Shown: positions 1 through 6,661 of the stretch, in pieces
Layout of the letters: every line of letters begins with the position of its first letter
Position numbering within the stretch: position 1 is the stretch's first letter
Origin: Bryobacterales bacterium
Lineage (GTDB): Bacteria > Acidobacteriota > Terriglobia > Bryobacterales > Bryobacteraceae
DNA length: 14,102 bases
Reading direction: 5' to 3'
NCBI GenBank assembly: GCA_003132905.1
Contig: PKZC01000465.1
Coordinates: 10,702 to 24,803, forward strand
Notes under the pieces: model-generated
The model's database searches: none
Seen by the model: only the letters and a program-made list of their open reading frames with translations
What the model was told of the DNA's origin: nothing
Program-made: the position numbers and the translations under genes

Positions 1-12
1 CAAAACAACTTC

Positions 13-750
13 ATGAGAATATGGTACCAGCGCCGGCGCGGCACTTTGAGGCATTACGGTCCGGCATTCAGCCCCAACGTGTACAAATCGCAAAGGATTA
101 CAGTAATCACTCCTTGTCTGAACGAGGAGCAAGGGATCGAACAGGTGTTGCGCCGGATGCCGGATTTCGTCGATCAGGTGATCGTGGTGGACAACGGGTC
201 GACCGACCGAACGTCCGACGTGGCGCGCTCCTTCGGCGCCGAGGTGATCCGCGAACCGGTGCGCGGCTACGGAAGAAGCTACAAGCGCGGCTTCGCATCG
301 GCTACCGGAGACATTATCATTACCCTGGATGGCGACCACAGCTATCCGCCCGATGCCATCTCTTATTTGCTGGAGGCGTTGCTGCATCTGGATGTGGATT
401 TTCTCAACGCCTCGCGGTTCCCGGTCCGCGATCCAAAAGCGATGAGCATGAAGCACCGGGTCGGAAACTGGGTGCTGTCGCTGGCCATGTCGCTACTGTA
501 CTTTCGATGGGTGCGCGATTCACAGTCCGGCATGTGGGTGTTCCGCCGGTCTATTTTGGAGCACATGCATCTGGAGTCGGACAGCATGGCTTTTTCCGAA
601 GAGATTAAAATCGAAGCACTGAAAAACCGTCGGATCCGCTTCGCCGAAATTTCGATCCTGTACACCTCGCGACTGGGAGAAATCAAGCTGAATCCCTGGC
701 GGGATGGCATTTACAATCTCTATTTCCTCGTGAAGAAACGGTTTTCCTAA
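13..750 (+). CDS. GT2 glycosyltransferase, polyprenyl-phosphate sugar synthase-like
   Basis: This 245-residue protein has the GT-A fold of family 2 glycosyltransferases, in the DPM1/DPG-synthase-like branch that moves a sugar from a nucleotide donor to a polyprenyl phosphate or glycan. Visible motifs are the first strand with PCLNEE (residues 34-39), the nucleotide-binding DNGSTD (60-65) and the metal-binding DGD (106-108) in LDGDHSYPPD. There is no C-terminal membrane segment, so it is probably a peripheral enzyme on the inner membrane. A basic N-terminal extension of about 28 residues precedes the fold. The start sits 12 bases into the window inside an ATGA, so an upstream gene could end at the TGA at 14-16, as happens further along this cluster. 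Its stop shares one base with the next start (TAATG). The GT2 call is firm; donor and acceptor are unknown. Confidence 0.88.
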   Translation: MRIWYQRRRGTLRHYGPAFSPNVYKSQRITVITPCLNEEQGIEQVLRRMPDFVDQVIVVDNGSTDRTSDVARSFGAEVIREPVRGYGRSYKRGFASATGDIIITLDGDHSYPPDAISYLLEALLHLDVDFLNASRFPVRDPKAMSMKHRVGNWVLSLAMSLLYFRWVRDSQSGMWVFRRSILEHMHLESDSMAFSEEIKIEALKNRRIRFAEISILYTSRLGEIKLNPWRDGIYNLYFLVKKRFS

Positions 751-1745
751 TGGCTGGCGTGGCTTTTGTCATTCCTACCTGGAATCGAGCCACCCTACTC
801 GCTCAAGCGTTGGCAGGCCTGGCGGATCAGACTTACACGATTGACCGGGTCATCGTGGTGGACAATGGCAGCACCGACGATTCAGCGGACGTTGCGGCCC
901 GGGCCGGCGTCGAAGTCATCTCGCTCGGCAGGAACATGGGTTTTGCAGCCGCAGTGAATCGGGGCGTTCGCGAAGCCAACGGATGTGCCTGGATCGGTAT
1001 CCTCAACAACGACGTCACGCTGGGCCCGGCCTGGCTGTCGCACTTGATGGCGAAACTGGAGGCGGGTGACGCCTGGTTTGCAACCGGCAAGCTGTTGGAT
1101 GCCGGGCTCCGAGACCGCATCGATGGAACGTTCGACGCCGTGTGCCGCGGTGGTTGCGCCTGGAGGTGCGGGCAGGGGCGCTTGGACTCGGCCCTATGGA
1201 ACCAGCCCAGGAACATACAGTTAGCGCCGTTTACCGCCGCCGTATTTCGAGCTGGCGTGTTCGAGCGAGTGGGATTCCTGGACGAAAAGTTCGAGTCGTA
1301 TCTGGAAGACGTGGATTTCGGCCTGCGGTGCGCACAAGCGGGGCTGGCCGGCGTGTATGTTCCCGAAGCCGTCGCTTATCATCAAGGCAGTGCAACCTTG
1401 GGGCGCTGGCATGGGGAGACAGTCCGTAAGATCGCGCGCAACCAACTCCTTCTGGTTGCGAAACACTATCCGCCCAACTGGATCTTACGCTATGGCTGGC
1501 CAGTTTTCATCGCTCAAACTTTATGGGGTTTCATCGCGCTCCGGCATGGGGCCCTATTCAGCTATCTCGCAGGCAAGGGGCAAGGTCTGCGGCAGTTCCG
1601 CGAGGTCCGGGCGGACGGCCGCGCCGATCTTGCCTCCACCGGCAATCTGCCCGCAATCCTGGAACGAAGCGAAGAGGAGATCCGCGCGATCCAGCAGTTG
1701 ACTGGGTTCGATCTGTACTGGAAACTGTACTTCGCTCTTACATGA
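750..1745 (+). CDS. GT2 glycosyltransferase, rhamnosyltransferase-like
   Basis: A 331-residue GT2 enzyme of the rhamnosyltransferase-like type used in O-antigen and exopolysaccharide assembly. The sequence shows IPTWNR near residue 8, DNGSTD (38-43), the family-typical RNMGFAAAVNRG (61-72), a metal-binding NND (86-88) in place of DXD, and the catalytic-base region EDVDFGLR starting at residue 186, followed by a histidine (H211) in YHQGS. A hydrophobic stretch near residues 245-270 may hold it at the membrane. The ATG overlaps the previous stop by one base and its own TGA overlaps the next ATG by four bases, so the three enzymes are probably made in fixed ratio. The sugar specificity is inferred from family resemblance only. 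Confidence 0.88.
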   Translation: MAGVAFVIPTWNRATLLAQALAGLADQTYTIDRVIVVDNGSTDDSADVAARAGVEVISLGRNMGFAAAVNRGVREANGCAWIGILNNDVTLGPAWLSHLMAKLEAGDAWFATGKLLDAGLRDRIDGTFDAVCRGGCAWRCGQGRLDSALWNQPRNIQLAPFTAAVFRAGVFERVGFLDEKFESYLEDVDFGLRCAQAGLAGVYVPEAVAYHQGSATLGRWHGETVRKIARNQLLLVAKHYPPNWILRYGWPVFIAQTLWGFIALRHGALFSYLAGKGQGLRQFREVRADGRADLASTGNLPAILERSEEEIRAIQQLTGFDLYWKLYFALT

Positions 1746-2701
1746 CTCGCACGGGCGTGGTAATAGTAACCTACAACTCGAGTGAGGTAATCGAACGCTG
1801 CCTGAAATCCTGCCGCGACTTACCCGTGGTGGTGGTCGATAACGCGTCGAAAGATGCAACTTGTGAGCTAGTTCGCAAGCGCAATTCCAGAACCGTGACG
1901 TTGATCCCCAACGCGAGTAACTACGGGTTTGCGGGTGCGGTTAACCAGGGGGTCACGGCCCTCGATACGGAACTGATCCTGTTACTCAATCCTGATACCG
2001 AGTTACAGACGACGGTGGGGGAATTGGAAGCTGCTTGTCTCCAGGTCGGCACCGGTTTAGCGGCGGGCCAGCTTACCGATGAGAAGGGACGGATACAGCG
2101 CGGCTTCGCCCTGCGCCGTTTTCCCGGGGCATTGACCCTGATATTCGAGGTCCTCGGCATCAACCGGCTGGTTGCGTTCAACCCGATAAACCGATCCTAT
2201 CGATGTTTAGATCTCGATCTTACTCGCCCGGCCGAAGCTGAGCAGCCGCCGGGTGCGTTTCTCATGTTCCGTCGCGAAGTGTGGCAGCGGTTGGGCGGTT
2301 TTGACACACAGTTTTATCCGCTTTGGTTCGAAGATGTGGATTTCTGCAAACGGGCAAGTGATTTAGGGCTGAAAATACAGTATGTCCCTCAAGTTACAGC
2401 CATCCATCAAGGTGGCCACAGCATTGCTCGGCTTAACTGGGAATGCCGTGAGGTATATTGGTATGTTAGCCTTCTAAGGTATGCCTCGAAGCACTTTCGC
2501 CCGCGCGACTTCCGGTGGGTGAGCGCGGCTGTGGTACTCGGTTCCTTGTTTCGAACGGCTGCCGGGGTGATGATACGGCGAAGTTTCGGTAGCGTTGCGG
2601 TTTATGGAAGGATAGGCCGGTTCGCGGGACGCGGGCTTATCAGTGGCCATGTCGGTGATCTAAAAGGTTTGGGTTCGGTAGTAGAGGAACAACAGCAGTA
2701 A
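1742..2701 (+). CDS. GT2 glycosyltransferase, rhamnosyltransferase-like
   Basis: A 319-residue GT2 enzyme. The ATG at 1742 was chosen because it lies in an ATGA overlap with the previous gene and begins directly with the first Rossmann strand (VVIVTYNS). The open frame continues upstream of it, but those codons lie inside the preceding gene and resemble no fold. Motifs are DNASKD (33-38), SNYGFAGAVNQG (59-70), NPD as the metal site (83-85), FEDVDFCKR from residue 196 and H222 in IHQGGHS. The C-terminal region (about 255-280) is hydrophobic and basic, suiting membrane association. It is closely similar in plan to both neighbouring GT2 genes, which suggests past duplication and divergence to make successive linkages. 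Donor and acceptor cannot be read from the sequence. Confidence 0.88.
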   Translation: MTRTGVVIVTYNSSEVIERCLKSCRDLPVVVVDNASKDATCELVRKRNSRTVTLIPNASNYGFAGAVNQGVTALDTELILLLNPDTELQTTVGELEAACLQVGTGLAAGQLTDEKGRIQRGFALRRFPGALTLIFEVLGINRLVAFNPINRSYRCLDLDLTRPAEAEQPPGAFLMFRREVWQRLGGFDTQFYPLWFEDVDFCKRASDLGLKIQYVPQVTAIHQGGHSIARLNWECREVYWYVSLLRYASKHFRPRDFRWVSAAVVLGSLFRTAAGVMIRRSFGSVAVYGRIGRFAGRGLISGHVGDLKGLGSVVEEQQQ

Positions 2702-2736
2702 AATATTAAGAAGAATAGAGTCACGACCCCACATAC

Positions 2737-3792
2737 ATGTCATGTAACGATCGGGTTTCCGTCACAATCGTCACGTTTAATAGCGGTCGATTCATTAAGC
2801 GGTGCCTGGAGTCGGTTCTAGCGCAGCGTTACGACAACAAGGAAATTATCATCATCGACAATGCGTCGACCGATGGCACTGCCGATATCCTGGAGCAATT
2901 CGTAGATCGTTGCCGCGTGGTTTACAACGACGAGAATATCGGGTTTGCGGCTGCGCAGAACCAGGCCATCCGGATGAGCAGCGGGGAGTGGGTCCTCACT
3001 CTAAATCCGGATGTTTTGCTGCTGGAGAATTTCATCCAGTCGCTGGCGGATACCGGGGAGATGGATCCCAAGATCGGGACGGTGTGCGGAAAATTGCTGA
3101 CCATCCGCGCCAGCTTCGATTTACCCGATAAACCGCTGGTGGATTCCACCGGCATTTACTTCACTCCCATGCTGCGCCACCTGGATCGGGGCAGCCAGGA
3201 AGTGGATAACGGGCACTATCTCAAGCACGAATTCGTCTTTGGCGCCACTGCGGCCGCAGCCCTGTATCGACGTCAGATGATCGACGACATCGCGGTGGAC
3301 GACGAGTTTTTCGATCCGGATTTTTTTGTATATCGCGAGGACGCCGATGTGGCGTGGCGCGCGCAACTGCTGGGTTGGCGCTGCATTTATACTCCACACG
3401 CGCGCGGCTATCATGTCCGCAACGTGTTGCCGGGCAACCGCCGAGCCCTGCCGTCGGCCATTAACATGCATTCGGTGAAAAATCGCTTCCTGATGCGCAT
3501 GAAGAACATCACCGGCGATCTGTACCGGCGCAACTGGTTTTCAATCACCTGTCGCGACCTGGTGGTGATCTCGTGCTGTCTGGTGCGGGAACAAAGCTCG
3601 CTGAAGGCGTTCTGGTACATCGCGAAAAACTGGAAACGTGTAATGGCCAAGCGGCGGGAGATCATGAGCCGCAAGCGGGTGGATGACGAGTACATCGCGC
3701 ACTGGTTTCGCTATGAACCGGTGAGCGCTCCGGCCAGCAAGCCGCCATCGTCGGGCCGAGCGTTGGCGCGATCGAAGGCAGCGCGCGGTTAA
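2737..3792 (+). CDS. GT2 glycosyltransferase
   Basis: A 351-residue GT2 enzyme. Motifs in order: VTIVTFNSGR near residue 9, DNASTD (41-46), ENIGFAAAQNQ (66-76), NPD (90-92) as the metal site, and YREDADVAWR with E201-D202 as the likely catalytic base region, followed by H226 in GYHVRN. The C-terminal 60 residues are strongly basic, ending in an Ala/Ser/Pro/Arg tail that is probably disordered. It is separated from the previous gene by 35 AT-rich bases, unlike the overlapping genes before it. No convincing Shine-Dalgarno sequence is seen just upstream of the ATG. It most likely adds another sugar in the same polysaccharide pathway; specificity is unknown. Confidence 0.88.
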   Translation: MSCNDRVSVTIVTFNSGRFIKRCLESVLAQRYDNKEIIIIDNASTDGTADILEQFVDRCRVVYNDENIGFAAAQNQAIRMSSGEWVLTLNPDVLLLENFIQSLADTGEMDPKIGTVCGKLLTIRASFDLPDKPLVDSTGIYFTPMLRHLDRGSQEVDNGHYLKHEFVFGATAAAALYRRQMIDDIAVDDEFFDPDFFVYREDADVAWRAQLLGWRCIYTPHARGYHVRNVLPGNRRALPSAINMHSVKNRFLMRMKNITGDLYRRNWFSITCRDLVVISCCLVREQSSLKAFWYIAKNWKRVMAKRREIMSRKRVDDEYIAHWFRYEPVSAPASKPPSSGRALARSKAARG

Positions 3793-3796
3793 CACC

Positions 3797-3810
3797 TCGG
3801 AGGCAGACAG
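3797..3810 (+). promoter_or_regulatory. Shine-Dalgarno pointing at a non-start codon
   Basis: TCGGAGGC carries a GGAGG core at 3799-3803, five bases after the stop of the upstream glycosyltransferase. Six bases further on is GCG (3810), in frame with the conserved start of the next enzyme. This site decides the likely start region of that gene and suggests that 3810 was once GTG, or is GTG in the real genome. Confidence 0.5.
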
Positions 3811-4892
3811 CGGCGCGCATCGCGATTCTCGGCACCCGTGGGATACCCGCAAGGTATGGCGGCTTTGAGACCTTCACCGAAGAGCTTTCCACACGCTTGG
3901 CGGCGCGTGGGCATCGCGTCACGGTTTACTGCCGGGAGCAGCATTCCGAGCCGACGTATCGCGGCGTTTCGCTGGTGTACCTGCCAACTTGGCGTCATAA
4001 GTATTTCGACACCATCGTTCACACTTTCTTTTCCACGATCCACTTGATTTTTCATCGGGTGGAAATTTCGCTGTATTGCAACGGCGCAAACGCGATTTTC
4101 ACGCTACCTCCGCGTGTCTTAGGTATTCCGACACTTCTCAATGTGGACGGCCTGGAGCGCAAGCGCAAAAAGTGGAACCGGCTAGCGAAATCCTGGTACG
4201 CGCTGTCAGAGTGGCTGGCGACGTTCTGCCCGACGGTGGTGATCACGGACGCCCGCCAGATCGCAGCTTATTACTGGGAGCGGTATGGCAAGCACACTGA
4301 GTTCGTCCCCTATGGCGCAGAGACCGGGAAGCTCGATAGCGCCGAGGTGCTCGATAAACTCGGCCTGGCGCCCGGAGCCTACATCCTGTACGTCAGCCGG
4401 ATGGAGCCGGAGAACAACGCGCTGCTGGTACGCCAGGCATTCGAGCAAGTTGCTACGCAGTTGAAGCTGGCGCTCATTGGCGACGCCCCCTATGCCCAGG
4501 AATACATCGAGCAAGTGCGCGCCAGTCGCGATGCCAGGGTGGTTATGCCCGGGGCGATCTATGGCGCGGGGTATCACGAGTTACTGTCGCATTGTTTGGC
4601 CTACGTGCATGCCACTGAAGTAGGCGGCACACATCCGGCGCTGATCGAGGCCATGGGGCGCGGCGCGCTGGTGCTCTTTCTCAACACTCCGGAAAATGCC
4701 GAAGTGGCGGGCGGTGTCGCGATTCCTTTCGAGGCCAATAATCTGCAGCAGAAACTGGAGCAGGCACTGGGCATGTCCCTCGGGGAACGGGCGGAATGGG
4801 GACGCCTGGCGATGGAACGCGTGGCGGAGCGGTACAGCTGGGATGCGGTGACCGATCGGTACGAAGCGCTGTTTCAGGATCAGCTGGCGTAG
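3810..4892 (+). CDS. GT4 glycosyltransferase, DUF1972 rhamnosyltransferase type, start codon missing
   Basis: A GT-B fold enzyme with an N-terminal DUF1972-type domain and a C-terminal glycosyl transferase group 1 domain, the layout of beta-1,4-rhamnosyltransferases of capsule and O-antigen clusters. The N-terminal signature ILGTRGIPARYGGFETF is encoded from 3825 on. Later come DGLERKR, VVITDA, YILYVSRMEPEN opening the second domain, and the donor-site region EVGGTHPALIEAMGRG. The frame is open from 3717 but has no ATG, GTG or TTG before TTG 3897, which lies about 26 codons after the conserved fold begins and would remove the signature. A GGAGG at 3799-3803 points to a start near 3810, where the codon is GCG; a single T-to-C change of GTG would explain this. 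The start given is therefore an inference. Alternatives are a rare ATC (3819) or ATT (3825) start, or a gene broken at its start. Confidence 0.8.
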   Translation, partial: AARIAILGTRGIPARYGGFETFTEELSTRLAARGHRVTVYCREQHSEPTYRGVSLVYLPTWRHKYFDTIVHTFFSTIHLIFHRVEISLYCNGANAIFTLPPRVLGIPTLLNVDGLERKRKKWNRLAKSWYALSEWLATFCPTVVITDARQIAAYYWERYGKHTEFVPYGAETGKLDSAEVLDKLGLAPGAYILYVSRMEPENNALLVRQAFEQVATQLKLALIGDAPYAQEYIEQVRASRDARVVMPGAIYGAGYHELLSHCLAYVHATEVGGTHPALIEAMGRGALVLFLNTPENAEVAGGVAIPFEANNLQQKLEQALGMSLGERAEWGRLAMERVAERYSWDAVTDRYEALFQDQLA

Positions 4893-4930
4893 CCTCTCAA
4901 ACTTCGCAGATGCAGGCCGATGAGGGCACT

Positions 4931-6175
4931 GTGCGCTCAGGGCTAATTCGCGTCTTATTTTTGCTGGCGATGGTGTCCTCCGCCCGGTTGTTTGCCCAAG
5001 GCAGCAGCCAGGACGAAATCATTCAGAAGCTGCTAGAGCGAGTGGATGCACTGGAGCGGGAAGTAGCGGCACTGCAACCAGCGCAGACGCCCAGCAAGAC
5101 GGCAACAGCACTGGCACCGTCCGCCTCCACATCGCAGCCTGACGACAGAAGCATCGGTACAACTACCAATACGGCTGCAGCGCCAGTGGATAATGCCAGC
5201 CGGTTCACTTTCCACGGCTACGCGGACGTAGGATTTCTCAGAAACGACGATGGCGGCTCCGACGACAAGCGTTTTGCTTTGGGAGAATTGGATTTATTCG
5301 CCACCGAACAGCTTTCGCCGCGGCTGACGGCGCTGACAGAAATCGTGCTCGAAACCGACAATCAGACATTGGTGGCGCAAGTTCCCGTCAACCTGGAGAG
5401 GTTGCTGCTGCAGTATCGCGGTAACAACTATTTCAATCTGGACTTGGGCTCCTATCGCACAGCGGTCGGGTTCTACAACATGGCATTTCTGCGCGGATCC
5501 TGGTTGCAGACCGCGCTCAGCCGTCCGTTACTCTTCACCTTCGAGGATGATGGGGGCTTCTTACCGCTGCACAACGTAGGTGTGAGCGCCAACGGCGCAC
5601 TGCCATCGGGCGGGCTGGGTTTGCACTACATAGCTGAAATAGGTTCATCGCGGAACATAGGACAGAATACCGTTTCGCCCATCGATCCGGCGGACAACCG
5701 GGCAGTGAACCTGGCGCTCTACGTGCGTCCGCGGGGACTGCCGGGATTCCAAGCCGGATTTTCCTCGTATCACGACCGCTTCTCGAAAATCTTGGGTGAT
5801 TACTTAGACCGTTCGGTGTGGACAGCATACGCCGTTTATCAAGGCCACCGGGTGGAATTTCTCAATGAGGGCGCGCTTGCGACGTTCCGCAATTCGGCAA
5901 CCTCTTACGGCCGGATTCCGGCCGCCTACAGCCAAATGGGATACCGGCTATTGCCGAGCTGGACACCGTACGTCCGATACGAGTACGCGAATGCCAACGG
6001 GCGGGATGTTCAGAACCTTCCTCAGCTGTTAACGCCCTGGCGGCAGGTGTGGCTGGGCGGCGTCCGTTACGACATCACGGAATTCGCGGCATTGAAGTTC
6101 GAGCTAGGACACGAGACCAGTTGGCTACAGCCGGCCTGGATCCGGGCTGCAGTGCAGTTGGCGTTCACTTTTTGA
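4931..6175 (+). CDS. outer-membrane beta-barrel (porin-like) protein
   Basis: A 414-residue predicted outer-membrane barrel. The N-terminus is a signal peptide: basic start, hydrophobic core at residues 8-18, likely cleavage after A22. A short coiled coil follows (27-48, heptads with DALEREVAAL), then a Thr/Ala/Ser/Pro-rich linker to about residue 88, then alternating-pattern strands to the end, starting with FTFHGYADVGF and closing with AFTF, whose terminal Phe is the usual barrel-insertion signal. The N-terminal coiled coil before a barrel recalls trimeric porins such as OprP/OprO. GTG 4931 was preferred because GAGGG lies at 4922-4926 and the result is a clean signal peptide; ATG 4910 in the same frame would add seven residues without a ribosome site. 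The next gene starts three bases after its stop, implying a joint function. The substrate is unknown; the operon suggests phosphate or another anion. Confidence 0.78.
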   Translation: MRSGLIRVLFLLAMVSSARLFAQGSSQDEIIQKLLERVDALEREVAALQPAQTPSKTATALAPSASTSQPDDRSIGTTTNTAAAPVDNASRFTFHGYADVGFLRNDDGGSDDKRFALGELDLFATEQLSPRLTALTEIVLETDNQTLVAQVPVNLERLLLQYRGNNYFNLDLGSYRTAVGFYNMAFLRGSWLQTALSRPLLFTFEDDGGFLPLHNVGVSANGALPSGGLGLHYIAEIGSSRNIGQNTVSPIDPADNRAVNLALYVRPRGLPGFQAGFSSYHDRFSKILGDYLDRSVWTAYAVYQGHRVEFLNEGALATFRNSATSYGRIPAAYSQMGYRLLPSWTPYVRYEYANANGRDVQNLPQLLTPWRQVWLGGVRYDITEFAALKFELGHETSWLQPAWIRAAVQLAFTF

Positions 6176-6178
6176 CGT

Positions 6179-6661
6179 ATGCGGCGGACACTTCCATTGT
6201 TGGCTGCGCTGGTGACCGTAACGGCTCTCCAGCCAGCCGCTGAGCCGGCGCTTGCTTTCGCCGCCGTGGTGCACCCTTCCAATGCGACACGCGACATACG
6301 GAGGCGCGAATTAACATCCTTTTTTGGAGGCGCGAACCGTCAGTGGCCCAATCGCTCCGCGGTAGTGCTGGTGGAGCGCGATTCCGCCAGCGCGCCTTAC
6401 CGCTACTTAATGGTCCATCTTCTGAACACGACGCCCGGAGAATACAAACGGCATCTGCAAAACATCGAGTACAGCGGTGGAGCGCCCATCGCCATCAAGA
6501 TCCTGAACAGCGATGCGGCCGCCTGCCAGTTTGTGTTTAACGTTCCAACCGCCATTGCGATCGTGGAGACCAATTCGCTGCCGTTACCAGCCTGCAGCCA
6601 GGTTCAGGTGCTGCGCATCGATGGCAAATTGCCAAGTCAAGAAGGGTACGGGCTGAAATGA
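6179..6661 (+). CDS. small periplasmic phosphate-binding-protein-like (PBP-like) protein
   Basis: A 160-residue secreted protein. Residues 1-26 form a signal peptide (MRR, then a hydrophobic run, with PALA before the likely cut). The mature part opens with AAVVHPSN and has RRRELTSFFGG followed by QWPN. This is the pattern of the stand-alone PBP-like proteins usually labelled phosphate ABC transporter substrate-binding (VxNPSN, then a helix ending in FxG, then W-P). At about 130 mature residues it is far shorter than PstS (over 300), and the usual GAIGYV-like end is replaced by VPTAIAIVE. No permease or ATPase genes lie nearby, so it is more likely a sensor or adaptor than a transport protein. 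It starts three bases after the barrel gene without its own ribosome site, and its TGA overlaps the next ATG by four bases. The family call is moderate; the ligand is inferred. Confidence 0.7.
   Translation: MRRTLPLLAALVTVTALQPAAEPALAFAAVVHPSNATRDIRRRELTSFFGGANRQWPNRSAVVLVERDSASAPYRYLMVHLLNTTPGEYKRHLQNIEYSGGAPIAIKILNSDAAACQFVFNVPTAIAIVETNSLPLPACSQVQVLRIDGKLPSQEGYGLK

Noticed and set aside
1523..1741. Upstream extension of the third glycosyltransferase
   Set aside because: It lies inside the second glycosyltransferase and has no fold; ATG 1742 sits in a coupling ATGA and begins at the first strand.
3897..4892. TTG 3897 as the start of the GT4 glycosyltransferase
   Set aside because: It lies within the conserved domain and removes the GTRGIPARYGGFET signature encoded just upstream in the same frame.
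4796..4930. Upstream extension of the outer-membrane barrel gene
   Set aside because: It overlaps the GT4 gene and would bury the signal peptide; GTG 4931 or ATG 4910 give a proper secreted N-terminus.
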